64,000 nucleotides of DNA from Streptomyces sp. NBC_01198 (lineage in GTDB: Bacteria; Actinomycetota; Actinomycetes; Streptomycetales; Streptomycetaceae), in NCBI RefSeq assembly GCF_036010485.1, contig NZ_CP108568.1, positions 7,238,001 to 7,302,000 of the forward strand. The letters are read 5' to 3'. Below the pieces are notes generated by a model. That model was not told where the DNA came from. It worked only from the letters and a program-made list of their open reading frames with translations, and made no database searches. This document shows, one piece after another, positions 8,696 through 17,764 of this stretch. The position numbers and the translations under genes are program-made. Numbering within the stretch: position 1 is the first letter of the stretch; every line of letters begins with the position of its first letter.

Positions 8696-9523
8696 TCAGC
8701 CCTCCGTGGGTTCGCCCGCCACGATCAGGTCCGACAGGTGCTCGGAGATCTCGGCCCTGAGCACCTCGGGGATGCCGGCGTCGGTCACCAAGGTGTCCAC
8801 GTCCTCCAGGGCGGCGAAGGAACTCAGGCCGACGGTGCCCCACTTGGTGTGGTCGGCGATCACCACCACCCGGCGCGCGGAGCGCACGAAGTGCCGGTTC
8901 GTCTCGGCCTCCGCCAGATTCGGCGTGGACAGGCCCGCCTCCACCGAGATGCCGTGCACGCCGAGGAAGAGCAGGTCGAAGTGCAGTGCCTGGATGGCCC
9001 GGTCGGCCACCGGGCCGACCAGCGTCTCCGAGGGCGTACGCACCCCGCCGGTGATCACCACGGTGGCCGTCGCCTCCGCGTGGTTCGCGCCGGCCCGGCG
9101 CTGGCCGGACTGGAAGACGTCGGCGACCCGCACCGAGTTGGTGACCACGGTCAGGTCGGGGACGTCCAGCAGATGGTGCGCCAGCGCGTAGGCGGTCGTG
9201 CCGCCGGCCAGGGCGATCGCGCTGCCCGGCGGGACCAGCGCGGCCGCCGCCGTCGCGATCGCCTCCTTGGCGCCCAGCTCCAGCCCGGACTTCGCCTCGA
9301 AGCCCGGCTCGTGGCTGCTCGCCTCGACCACCGGCACGGCGCCGCCGTGCACCTTCTCGACCACGCCCTGCCGGGCCAGTGCGTCCAGGTCGCGGCGCAC
9401 GGTCATGTCCGAGACGTTGAGCCTGCGGGTCAGCTCGTTGACGCGGACCCCGCCACGCCGGCGTACCTCGTCCAGGATCAGTGCACGGCGCTGCTCCGCG
9501 AGGAGGTTCTGGTTGTCGCTCAC
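8696..9523 (-). CDS. DeoR-family transcriptional regulator
   Basis: This is a 275-aa protein. The N-terminal DeoR helix-turn-helix spans about residues 8-62 (LTRRLNVSDMTVRRDLDALARQGVVEKVHGGA). It is followed by the sugar-phosphate-isomerase-like effector domain (LAGGTTAYALAHHL; LFLGVHGIS). DeoR repressors respond to phosphorylated sugars. No sugar operon lies beside it, so the target is unknown. The start is GTG 9523. Confidence 0.92.
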   Translation of the reverse strand: MSDNQNLLAEQRRALILDEVRRRGGVRVNELTRRLNVSDMTVRRDLDALARQGVVEKVHGGAVPVVEASSHEPGFEAKSGLELGAKEAIATAAAALVPPGSAIALAGGTTAYALAHHLLDVPDLTVVTNSVRVADVFQSGQRRAGANHAEATATVVITGGVRTPSETLVGPVADRAIQALHFDLLFLGVHGISVEAGLSTPNLAEAETNRHFVRSARRVVVIADHTKWGTVGLSSFAALEDVDTLVTDAGIPEVLRAEISEHLSDLIVAGEPTEG

Positions 9524-9662
9524 CCGTGACCTCGTATCGTCCGTCTCGTTGTGTGCGATGCCGTCTGCCGGCGCGCTGCGCTCATCCTTCCACGCACCGC
9601 GCCGTGCGGTGTATGCCGGGCCGCGGGTCGCAGCGTCCGTCCGGCGGCGGGGCCGCCACCGC

Positions 9663-12074
9663 TCAGGGCAGTTCCGGCAGATCCTCCGGGTAGAGCAGCT
9701 GCAGCTCGTCGTGGGTCGGCTCGGCGACGTGGGCGAGCCGCATCGCGTGCCGCTCCACCATCGCCTCGAACGTCTGCCGGGCCGCCCTGCCGTTGCCGAA
9801 GGCCGGGCCCTTGGGGAGCGCGGTGAAGTACTTGAGCAGCGCGTCGCCCGCGTCCTCGCCCAGCCGGTACTCGTGCTCGGTGGCCTGCGACTCCACGATG
9901 CTCAGCAGCTCCTCCGAGGTGTAGTCGCCGAAGGTGATCGTCCGCGAGAAACGCGACGCCACACCCGGGTTCGACGCCAGGAAGCGCTCCATCTCCGCGG
10001 TGTAGCCGGCCACGATCACCACCACCGCGTCCCGGTGGTCCTCCATCAGCTTCACCAGGGTGTCGATGGCCTCCCTGCCGAAGTCCCGCCCGGCGTCCTC
10101 CGGCGCCAGCGCGTAGGCCTCGTCGATGAACAGCACCCCGCCGCGCGCCCGTTCGAAGGCCTCCTGGGTCCGGATCGCGGTGGACCCGATGTGCTCGCCG
10201 ACCAGGTCGACCCTGGCCACCTCCACCAGATGGCCGCGCTCCAGCACGTCGAGCGAGGCCAGGATCTCGCCGTACAGCCGGGCCACCGTCGTCTTGCCAG
10301 TGCCTGGGGAGCCGGTGAAGACCAGGTGCCGGCGCGGGGACGGCGCCTTGAGCCCGGCCTGCTGGCGGCGACGGCCCACCGCGATCATGTCGATCAGGGT
10401 GCGCACCTCGCGCTTGACGCTGTCCAGGCCGACCAGGGCGTCCAGTTCGCCGAGCACCTCGTCGCTCTCCCTGGCCGCCGGCACGACCGCCGTCTCGGCC
10501 TCCGCGGGGCGCTGTTGCGGCACCCCGCCGAGCAGGCCGTACGACTGCGCCGCGGGCTGCCGGTCGGGTGCGGCGGGCATCGGGACGGGCGCGGGGGCGG
10601 GTTCCGGCTCGGCGGTACGGTCGCTGGTGCAGCCCTCGGTGACCGGGCCGGGCTCGGCGAACTCGTAACCGCCGCGCGCGCAGCGCTCGGTACGGCAGCG
10701 GGTCAGCGTGGACCTGCAGCCGTCGATGACGTGGAAGCCGTAGCCCTTGCTGCCGGTCACCCGGCAACCGGTGAAGGTGCCGCGGCCCTCGGCCGACACG
10801 TAGATGCCCGACTCGGTGGCGTTGGTGACCGTGCAGCGGTCGAGCGCGGGGTCCGCGCCCTTGGTGACGATCACGCCGGTCGCGATGTCGTCTATGGTCA
10901 CCTGCGCGAACGTGCCGCCGCTGCCGTGGTCGCGGAACCAGGCGCCGGTCGCGGCCTCCTTGATCCGGCAGTCGTCCAGCTGGACGTTGGCGCCGTCGCT
11001 GACCGACACCGCCGTGTTGCGGATCTGCGTGAAGTCGCTGTCCACGACGTCCGCGCGGGAGCCGCGGTCCAGGACGAACAGCGCGTCCGGCACGTCGTGC
11101 ACCCGGCAGGCGTCCAGTATCGCCACCGCGCCGTCGCTGACCCACACCGCCGGGTAGTCGCCGGTGCTGTCGTGGATCTCGCACTGGTTGGCGTCGGCCC
11201 TGGTCCCCGGGTCCCACACCGACAGGCCGTTGCGGCCGAAGCGGCGGACGGCGGAGCGGGTCAGCGTCAGCACCGAGCGGGCCCGCAGGTCCACCGCGTT
11301 CTCCGGGATGTCGTGGATGTCGCAGTCGGACATCGCCAGCACCGCGTCGGTGTCGAGCGAGACGCCGTCGCCGGTGCTGCGGTGCACCTGGCAGTCGGTG
11401 AGGTGCCCCGACGCCCGCTGCGACAGATGCACCCCGGTCCCGTGGATCTCGTAGATCTCGCAGCCCAGCGCCTCGATCGAACTGTGCTCGCCGGTGACGG
11501 ACAGACCCGAGCCCGAGGCGTGGTGCACCCGGCACCGCTCCAGCCGGGGGCTGCCGCCGCCGCGCACCGAGACACCGCTCTGGCCGGCCGAGACCACCTC
11601 GCAGTCCTCGAAGAGGCCGCCCGCCTCGTCCAGCACGCTGATGCCGAGACCCGCCGGGTTGTCGACCGTGCAGCGCCGCACCGTCGGGCGCGCGCCGTCC
11701 CGCACTTCGAGGCCGACCGCGGAGCGGGTGCTGATCCGCAGGCCCGTCAGCTCCGGGGCGCAGGCCTCCACCAGCAGGGCGGCGGCGGTGCTGTCCTGGC
11801 CCTCGACCAGCAGGTCGTGCACGCCGGCCGCCGCGCGTACGGTCAGCGCCACGCCGGAGGCCGGCGCGATACGGACGGTGCCAGGCCCCTCCGCGCAGCG
11901 CAGGGTGACCGCCTGGTCGATCACCAGATTCTCCCGGTAGGTGCCGGGGGACACCGACAGCACGTCGCCGTCGCCCGCCGCCTCCAGGGCGGCCGCCACG
12001 GTGCCGTACTCACCTGTGCGGCGGCGCCACCGCGAACTGCTCGGGTTCGTGACCTGCACCACGCCATGTGCCAT
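9663..12074 (-). CDS. Right-handed beta-helix repeat protein fused to CbxX/CfqX-type AAA+ ATPase
   Basis: This is an 803-aa fusion. Residues about 20-475 are a long run of parallel beta-helix repeats (about 23 residues each, with G-x-x-V/I and C-x-V/I-H patterns), like pectate lyase or Nod-type carbohydrate-binding helices. A Pro/Ala linker follows, then an AAA+ module from about residue 535. Walker A is GSPGTGKTTVARLYG and Walker B is GVLFIDEAYAL. This is the CbxX/EccA-like clade that remodels protein complexes. No signal peptide is seen, so it should be cytoplasmic. It lies upstream of the DeoR gene on the same strand, with a gap of about 140 bp. The client is unknown. Confidence 0.88.
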   Translation of the reverse strand: MAHGVVQVTNPSSSRWRRRTGEYGTVAAALEAAGDGDVLSVSPGTYRENLVIDQAVTLRCAEGPGTVRIAPASGVALTVRAAAGVHDLLVEGQDSTAAALLVEACAPELTGLRISTRSAVGLEVRDGARPTVRRCTVDNPAGLGISVLDEAGGLFEDCEVVSAGQSGVSVRGGGSPRLERCRVHHASGSGLSVTGEHSSIEALGCEIYEIHGTGVHLSQRASGHLTDCQVHRSTGDGVSLDTDAVLAMSDCDIHDIPENAVDLRARSVLTLTRSAVRRFGRNGLSVWDPGTRADANQCEIHDSTGDYPAVWVSDGAVAILDACRVHDVPDALFVLDRGSRADVVDSDFTQIRNTAVSVSDGANVQLDDCRIKEAATGAWFRDHGSGGTFAQVTIDDIATGVIVTKGADPALDRCTVTNATESGIYVSAEGRGTFTGCRVTGSKGYGFHVIDGCRSTLTRCRTERCARGGYEFAEPGPVTEGCTSDRTAEPEPAPAPVPMPAAPDRQPAAQSYGLLGGVPQQRPAEAETAVVPAARESDEVLGELDALVGLDSVKREVRTLIDMIAVGRRRQQAGLKAPSPRRHLVFTGSPGTGKTTVARLYGEILASLDVLERGHLVEVARVDLVGEHIGSTAIRTQEAFERARGGVLFIDEAYALAPEDAGRDFGREAIDTLVKLMEDHRDAVVVIVAGYTAEMERFLASNPGVASRFSRTITFGDYTSEELLSIVESQATEHEYRLGEDAGDALLKYFTALPKGPAFGNGRAARQTFEAMVERHAMRLAHVAEPTHDELQLLYPEDLPELP

Positions 12075-12203
12075 CGGGCTGCTCTGCCCCCACCTCTTGC
12101 GTCTGCCGACCGGGGGATCAACCGTAGCGCGCGCGGAGGCCGCTCGTTGACGACAACCCGTCAGGTGGACACCGCGGGCCGCCGCGGCGGCCTGGGCGGC
12201 CGC

Positions 12204-12845
12204 TCAGCCGCCTGCGCCGGCCCGGCCCCAGTCCTGGCCGACCCTGGCCCATTCGCGCTCCCAGGAGTCCATCCTGCGCCGCATGAGCCGCCACACCAGC
12301 AGCTGCCGGGACATCAGCAGCAGGCCGCCGACGGCGGAGCCGGTGGCCACGCCCGCCAGGATGGCGTGCGTGGAGGCGGTGGCGTCGTCCATCGGTGGCG
12401 GAACGAGCGTGCCGGCCCGGTCGGTCCACAGCAGCAGCTGGTCGCCGTGCCAGACCTCCAGGCCGACCGGCACCTTCGCGGTGTGCGGCGAGTTGTCGGG
12501 GGCGATCCAGTGCAGCTCGTCGCCGTGGCGCGGATCGGAGTCGGCGCCGGCCGCGGCCACGGCGGCTGCCGCCTTCGACGACCCGGGTGCCACGCCGGCG
12601 CCGGCCGCGGCCGGGGACTGCACCACGGCGGCGGGCACCAGGCTGCGCTCGACGCGCTGCGTGCGCACCACCCGTTGCAGGGTGCGGTCGACGGACTGCC
12701 CCGCCCACCAGCCGATCAGCGGGACGGTACAGAGCAGGAGGGCGGTGACCACGCCCAGCCACGCCTCCACGACGTCGGAGCGCCGCCGCAGCGGATTGCG
12801 CCGCCACCGCCACCCGCGCTTGGTGAGCCTTGTGGGACGAGCCAT
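12204..12845 (-). CDS. Rv1733c-like membrane protein
   Basis: This is a 213-aa protein. A basic N-terminus (RWRRNPLRRRSDVVEAW) leads into a first helix at about 30-50. An extracytoplasmic domain follows with a WHGDQLLLWTDRAGT segment, then a second helix at about 163-185 and a basic tail. This is the arrangement of the mycobacterial Rv1733c family, of which actinomycetes carry many copies. Function is unknown. Confidence 0.8.
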   Translation of the reverse strand: MARPTRLTKRGWRWRRNPLRRRSDVVEAWLGVVTALLLCTVPLIGWWAGQSVDRTLQRVVRTQRVERSLVPAAVVQSPAAAGAGVAPGSSKAAAAVAAAGADSDPRHGDELHWIAPDNSPHTAKVPVGLEVWHGDQLLLWTDRAGTLVPPPMDDATASTHAILAGVATGSAVGGLLLMSRQLLVWRLMRRRMDSWEREWARVGQDWGRAGAGG

Positions 12846-12951
12846 GGCCGACCACCCCCTTCACCCGTTCAACTACCGCAAACGGCGCGACTCATGCGTG
12901 TGGTCCGGCATCCATCCCCCCTGGGGCCGCGGGGGATGACGCATCGACGCG

Positions 12952-13779
12952 TTACTCCAGTGTGGTCAACGGATCGCCCACGCGCAGGGTTCCGGAATGT
13001 TCGGGAATCAGATTCTGGCCGAAGATGAGCCCCGAGCCGATCCTGCGGTGCCGGGCAAGGGTGCGCAGCGGCTCCTTGCCGCGGGCGCCGCTGCCCTGGT
13101 CGGTGGTCGTCACCACGCAGCGCGCACAGGCCTTGGGCACGCGGAAGGACACCTCGCCGATCCGCACCCGCCGCCAACCGTCCTCCGTCCAGGGGCCGGT
13201 GCCGTCGATCACCGCGTTCGGCCGGAAACGGTTCATCGGCAGCGGGCCCTCCACCGCCCGGTCGCCCGCGGCGATCAGCGCGTTCAGCGCGTCGAGCGAG
13301 GCGGTAGTGGTGATCAGCAGCGGATAGCCGTCGGCGAGGCTGACGGTCTCGCCGTTCGACGCGTAGAGCGGGTCGATCGGCCGGCGGACCGCCGGGTCGT
13401 CCAGATGCACCAGCCGGACCGGCGTACCGAGGAAGCCGGAGAACCACGCGTCGGCCTCGTAGCCGGCCGGCAGCACGTCGATCTTCCCGGAGAAGAGCCG
13501 CACCGTCCGCAGCGGCCCCGCGGCGGGCGGCACGACGGTGAGCGGCGGTTGTCCGGGCCCGGTCAGCCGCAGGCCGCCACCCCCCACGGGCAGTGCGGCG
13601 AGCAGCGTCAGACGTGGTTGTTCACGCTGTGTCAGTGCGGTGTCGGTCTCGGCGTCGACCAGCATCCATCGGCGGTCCCCCGCGAGCCCCCACGGCTCCA
13701 CGACCGCCTGGTGCACGTCGACAGCGCGCAGCGACTTCACCGGGTAGATGCTCAGCGCGCTGAGCCGGGGCGTGGTCAT
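12952..13779 (-). CDS. MOSC domain protein (MOSC_N beta-barrel plus MOSC)
   Basis: This is a 275-aa protein. The N-terminal beta-barrel begins with LSALSIYPVKSLRAVDV. The C-terminal MOSC domain contains RFRPNAVIDG and the CARCVVTTTD motif, whose cysteine is the presumed sulfur/Moco-handling residue. Relatives include mARC-type and YcbX-type proteins acting on N-hydroxylated compounds or molybdenum cofactor sulfur. It stands alone, about 6.4 kb from the molybdopterin enzyme. Confidence 0.9.
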   Translation of the reverse strand: MTTPRLSALSIYPVKSLRAVDVHQAVVEPWGLAGDRRWMLVDAETDTALTQREQPRLTLLAALPVGGGGLRLTGPGQPPLTVVPPAAGPLRTVRLFSGKIDVLPAGYEADAWFSGFLGTPVRLVHLDDPAVRRPIDPLYASNGETVSLADGYPLLITTTASLDALNALIAAGDRAVEGPLPMNRFRPNAVIDGTGPWTEDGWRRVRIGEVSFRVPKACARCVVTTTDQGSGARGKEPLRTLARHRRIGSGLIFGQNLIPEHSGTLRVGDPLTTLE

Positions 13780-13809
13780 GACGCCATCCTGCCAGCCGCC
13801 GTGGTGGGA

Positions 13810-14373
13810 TCAGCCCTGGTAGTAGCCTCCGCCGCCCTGGCCGAGGTTGCGCCTCGGGTACTGCTCCTCGGGGTGTCCGCCGGGCACCTGGCGCGGCGGT
13901 ACCGGACGCGGCGGCACCGGACGGGCCGCCTCGTAGCCGCTGGGCGAGGGCTGCGGCGGCATCGCCGGGTAGCCGTTGCCGCCGCCGTTCCCGTTCGGGT
14001 AGCCGTTGCTGCCGTTGCTGCCGTAGCCGCCGCGCTGCGGGGCCTGCTGCGGGATGTACGGCGCCGGCGGCTGCTGGTACCCGCCGCCCGGGTAGCCGCC
14101 CTGCGCCGGCTGCGGCTGCTGGTACGACGGCGATGACGGTCCCGACGGCAGCGCGGGAAGCGCGGGCAGGGCCGGCAGGTTGCTTCCTCCGCTGTACCCG
14201 TTGCTCAGACCCGTGTCGTAACCGGAGTACGGCGACGGTACGCGGATCGGGGCGATCTGCGGGGTGCCGCGCTCGGCCACCAGGCTGTCGTAGATCGGGG
14301 TGTCGGGGAAGGACGAGGACGAGGGGTTGTAGCCGCCGTAGCCGCCACCGTACGAACCGCGGGGGGTGGTCAT
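13810..14373 (-). CDS. DUF6643-type Gly/Pro/Tyr-rich protein
   Basis: This is a 187-aa protein. The N-terminus contains SFPDTPIYDSLVAERGTPQIAPIRVP, a block conserved in streptomycetes that I associate with DUF6643. Most of the rest is low-complexity Gly/Tyr/Pro/Gln, likely disordered. There is no transmembrane segment. Function is unknown. It is divergent from the TerD gene across a dyad at 14438-14458. Confidence 0.75.
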   Translation of the reverse strand: MTTPRGSYGGGYGGYNPSSSSFPDTPIYDSLVAERGTPQIAPIRVPSPYSGYDTGLSNGYSGGSNLPALPALPALPSGPSSPSYQQPQPAQGGYPGGGYQQPPAPYIPQQAPQRGGYGSNGSNGYPNGNGGGNGYPAMPPQPSPSGYEAARPVPPRPVPPRQVPGGHPEEQYPRRNLGQGGGGYYQG

Positions 14374-14437
14374 GAGCCATAAGTTAAGCCCACGATGTGG
14401 TCGTTGGGGAGACCGATTAGAGGGTTGTTTGACGGTC

Positions 14438-14458
14438 GGGGAGTGACGTCAAGTCCCC
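14438..14458. promoter_or_regulatory. Dyad-symmetric operator candidate
   Basis: A perfect 8-bp palindrome TGACGTCA (14444-14451) is flanked by GGGGA (14438-14442) and TCCCC (14454-14458). It lies between the divergent DUF6643 and TerD genes. The regulator is not known. Confidence 0.4.
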
Positions 14459-14568
14459 AATATGAGCGAATCCCCGGAAACCGGTCAGGTCGGCATGGTG
14501 TGATCAGGTAAAAGGCGTGCGTCCGCAGGGTCGCAGGGGGGTCGTGACGCACCGGGGGAGGGATCGTC

Positions 14569-15603
14569 ATGTTGCTTCGCAGGGGGGAGAGTGTCCGGTT
14601 GCCGACCGCCGAAGTCCGATTGGAGTTCGGTCGGGGGACCGGTCCTGGCATACCCCGGGCCGACATGTGCGCGCTTCTGCTCGCCGGCCGGGCGCCGCGC
14701 GGCGCCGGTGATCTCGTGGACGCCGAGGTGCCGCGGCACGAGTCGGGGGCGGTCACCCACCGCCGCGAGAGCGCCGGCGACGGCGGCGTCCTCGACACCC
14801 TCGTCCTCGATCTCGCGTCACTCGAAAGAGCCGTCACCGCGGTGCTCGTGGTGATACGCGCCGAGGGCGGACCGCTCGGCCGCATCCCCGCCCTGCGGCT
14901 GCGGGCGCTGGCCGAGGGCGTGCGGCCGGTGCGGCTGGACTGCGGCGGGGTCACCGGCGGGCGGATGCTGGTCGTCGGCGAGTGCTACCGCGACGCGGAG
15001 GGCGGCCGGTGGCGGCTGCGCGCGGTCACCCTGACCGCCCCGCTGCTCCCGTCGGCGCCGCGGCACGCGCCGCCCGCACCCGTCGGGCTGCCCACCGCCG
15101 GCACGTGCGTCGGGCCCGGGCTGCTGCGGATCGGCTTCCGCGCGGAGGGTGGGTCGGGCGAGGACGTCGACCTGTGCGCGCTGTTCGAACTCGCGGACGG
15201 CCGCAAGGGGGTCGTCCAGCCGCTCGGCGGCGCCGCCGGGGCGCTGCGGCTGCCGCCGTACGTCCGGCTCGACGACGACAGCCTGACCGTCAACCTCGAC
15301 CAGGCGGAGCGGTTCCGGCGCGTCCTGGTCTTCCTCACGCTGCGCGGCGCGGGGCGCAGCTTCGCGGACGTGCGCGGCACGGTCACGGTGCGGCCCGACC
15401 ACGGGCCGCCGCAGGACTTCGCCCTGGACCCCGGAGGGCCCGACTCGACGGCCTGCGTACTGCTGCTTCTCACCGGGGAGGAGGACGCCCTGCGCGTCCG
15501 GCGCGAGGCGCGGCACCTCGCGGTGCGGCGGGGGGTCAGCCCGCAGCGGATCGTGGACTACGCCTACGGCTGGGGTCTGGTCTGGACCCCGGCCGATGTC
15601 TAG
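14569..15603 (+). CDS. TerD-family protein
   Basis: This is a 344-aa protein built from TerD-like beta-sandwich segments. The N-terminal third reads like a TerD core (VRLEFGRGTG; DMCALLLAG; SGAVTHRRESAGDGG). A second, more diverged unit spans about residues 180-300 (VDLCALFELADGRKGVVQPLG; SLTVNLDQAERFRRVLVFLTL). TerD proteins bind calcium and are linked to tellurite/stress resistance and, in Streptomyces, to differentiation. Calcium-binding Asp residues are only partly preserved. The start is ATG 14569. Confidence 0.8.
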   Translation: MLLRRGESVRLPTAEVRLEFGRGTGPGIPRADMCALLLAGRAPRGAGDLVDAEVPRHESGAVTHRRESAGDGGVLDTLVLDLASLERAVTAVLVVIRAEGGPLGRIPALRLRALAEGVRPVRLDCGGVTGGRMLVVGECYRDAEGGRWRLRAVTLTAPLLPSAPRHAPPAPVGLPTAGTCVGPGLLRIGFRAEGGSGEDVDLCALFELADGRKGVVQPLGGAAGALRLPPYVRLDDDSLTVNLDQAERFRRVLVFLTLRGAGRSFADVRGTVTVRPDHGPPQDFALDPGGPDSTACVLLLLTGEEDALRVRREARHLAVRRGVSPQRIVDYAYGWGLVWTPADV

Positions 15604-15674
15604 GTCGCGAGGAGCCCGCACGTCCTGCGTCCGCTGCCCCGGCGGGGTGCCACTTGGGAGGGGCGGCCCAGGGG

Positions 15675-16835
15675 TCAGGTCAGGTCGGGGCGGGAGTAGG
15701 TGCGGCCCTTCCAGGCCGCACCGCGGCCGCGGTAGTGCTGGACGGCGGAGTCGACCGTCATCAAAAGGTAGAGCGCCGCGGTGTAGGGGAGCGTGGGGGC
15801 GAGCCACCACCGCTGGCCGTAGTAGCGCAGCATCGGCAGATACGTCGCCGTCATGACCGCCCACGCGGCGACGCCCAGGCCGCACACGGCCCAGGCCCCG
15901 TCGGCGGCGCCGCCGACGGCTGCGACCGGCGGGACGAGGTAGATCAGCGCCAGGCCGGCCACCGTGCCGGCCAGCAGTGCCGGGCTGTGGCGGAGTTGGG
16001 CGTAGGCGCTGCGCGAGACCATCCGCCACAGCTCGCCGAGGTGCGGGTAGGGCCGGATGCTGTCCACCTGGTCGGCGAGGCCGAGCCAGATCCGGCCGCC
16101 CGAGCGCCGTACCGCACCGGCGAGGGCCACGTCGTCGATGACGGACTGCCGGATGCTGTCGGGGACGCCCGCCGCGTCCACGGCCGTGGCGCGGATCAGG
16201 ACGCAGCCGCCGGCCGCCGCCGCGGTCCTGGACCGCGGGCGGTTGATCCAGCGGAAGGGGTAGAGCTGCGCGAAGAAGTAGACGAACGCCGGGACGATCA
16301 GCCGCTCCCACCCGGTCTCGACCCGCAGCCTGGCCATCTGCGACACCATGTCGAGGTCCGCGCCGACCGCCGCCGCGACCAGCGCGCGCAGGCTCTCCGG
16401 CCGGTGTGCGATGTCCGCGTCGGTGAGCAGCAGGAACTCCGCCCCGGTGCGCTCGCGTGCGAGCGCGACACCGTGGCGTACGGCCCACAGCTTGCCCGTC
16501 CAGCCCGCCGGCGGCTCGCCGGGGGAGGAGACCGTCAGCGGCAGCCCGCCGTGCCCCGCCGCCAGTCCGCGGGCCGTCTCCCCGGTGCCGTCGGTGCTGC
16601 CGTCGTCGACCAGGAAGACCTCGGCCCGGCCGGGATACCGCTGCGCGAGCAGCGACGGCAGGCTCAGCCCGAGCACCGCGGCCTCGTCCCGCGCGGGCAC
16701 CACGACGGCCACCGCCGGCCAGGCGGCCGGCTCGGCGGTGTGCCGCGGCAGCCGTACGTCCGTGCGCCAGAAGAAGCCCTGTCCCAGCAGCAGCCACACC
16801 CACACCAGCAGGGACAGCCCTGCGATCACTGTCAT
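15675..16835 (-). CDS. HpnB-like family 2 glycosyltransferase, membrane-anchored
   Basis: From ATG 16835 the product is about 386 aa. It has an N-terminal helix (MTVIAGLSLLVWVWLLL), then a GT2 domain: AVVVPARDEA, VFLVDDGSTDGTG, LLLTDADIAH (DxD-like) and a Q/RxxRW-type region. Several hydrophobic helices follow in the C-terminal third. This matches the HpnB hopanoid-cluster type of glycosyltransferase, although no hopanoid genes lie nearby. The open frame reaches 16925 but would then overlap the divergent racemase gene. ATG 16835 or GTG 16844 are the sensible starts. Confidence 0.82.
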   Translation of the reverse strand: MTVIAGLSLLVWVWLLLGQGFFWRTDVRLPRHTAEPAAWPAVAVVVPARDEAAVLGLSLPSLLAQRYPGRAEVFLVDDGSTDGTGETARGLAAGHGGLPLTVSSPGEPPAGWTGKLWAVRHGVALARERTGAEFLLLTDADIAHRPESLRALVAAAVGADLDMVSQMARLRVETGWERLIVPAFVYFFAQLYPFRWINRPRSRTAAAAGGCVLIRATAVDAAGVPDSIRQSVIDDVALAGAVRRSGGRIWLGLADQVDSIRPYPHLGELWRMVSRSAYAQLRHSPALLAGTVAGLALIYLVPPVAAVGGAADGAWAVCGLGVAAWAVMTATYLPMLRYYGQRWWLAPTLPYTAALYLLMTVDSAVQHYRGRGAAWKGRTYSRPDLT

Positions 16836-16912
16836 CACCGTCACTCGCCGCAGTCTGCCGCACGCCGGGTGCCGGGCGGTGGTGCGGTCGCCGCGCCGCA
16901 TAGGGTGAGGGG

Positions 16913-17719
16913 GTGAAGATCGCACTCGTGGACTCCGGTATCGGACTGCTGGCCGCCGCCGCGGCCGTACGGCGGATGCGGCCGGACGCCGATCTCGTGC
17001 TCTCGTGCGACCCGGAGGGCATGCCCTGGGGACCGCGGACCGCGCAGGACGTCAGCGACCGCGCGCTGCGGTGCGCGCTGGCAGCGGCGGAGCGCCGCCC
17101 CGACGCGCTGATCGTGGCCTGCAACACCGCGTCGGTGCACGCGCTCACCGCAGTGCGGGCCGCCCTGGAGCCGGCCCTGCCGGTGGTGGGCACGGTGCCC
17201 GCGATCAAGCCGGCCGCCGCGGGCGGCGGCGCGGTCGCCATCTGGGCGACCCCGGCCACCACGGGCAGCGCCTACCAGCGCGCGCTGATCGCCGAGTTCG
17301 GCGGCGGCGCGGAGGTCACCGAGGTCCCCTGTCCCGGTCTGGCGGCCGCGGTGCAGGCCGGCGACACCGCGGCGGTGGCCGCGGCGATCGCGGCGGCGGC
17401 GGCGTTGACCCCGGTGGGCGTACGCGCGGTCGTCCTCGGTTGTACGCACTACGAGCTGGTCACCGACCGGATCGCGGCGGCCGTGCCGGGCGCCGCCCTG
17501 TTCTGTTCCGCCGACGCCGTGGCCACGCAGGCCCTGCGCAGGATCGCCGCGGTGACGGACTCCCCGGACACCCCGGCCTTCCGGGCACCCTCGGACGCCG
17601 TGTCCACCGGTCACGGCGGCCTAGAAGTGCTGCTCAACGGGCGCGCCGCCGCGCTGCCGGCCGTGGCGACGGATTACGCCGAGGGCGCGGCGCTGGCCGT
17701 GACGCCCGCCACGGCCTGA
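16913..17719 (+). CDS. Aspartate/glutamate racemase family protein
   Basis: This is a 268-aa protein. It begins KIALVDSGIGLL, like MurI. The two catalytic cysteines are present in VACNTASVHAL and VLGCTHYELV. The arrangement resembles glutamate racemase, but spacing and sequence are looser than in the housekeeping MurI, so it may be a paralog with another amino acid substrate. The GTG start at 16913 has a purine-rich run just upstream. It is divergent from the glycosyltransferase. Confidence 0.82.
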   Translation: MKIALVDSGIGLLAAAAAVRRMRPDADLVLSCDPEGMPWGPRTAQDVSDRALRCALAAAERRPDALIVACNTASVHALTAVRAALEPALPVVGTVPAIKPAAAGGGAVAIWATPATTGSAYQRALIAEFGGGAEVTEVPCPGLAAAVQAGDTAAVAAAIAAAAALTPVGVRAVVLGCTHYELVTDRIAAAVPGAALFCSADAVATQALRRIAAVTDSPDTPAFRAPSDAVSTGHGGLEVLLNGRAAALPAVATDYAEGAALAVTPATA

Positions 17720-17764
17720 CGTCACAGGGCTGCCCATTGCGTGCCGTATGAGTACGCTTCGAGC

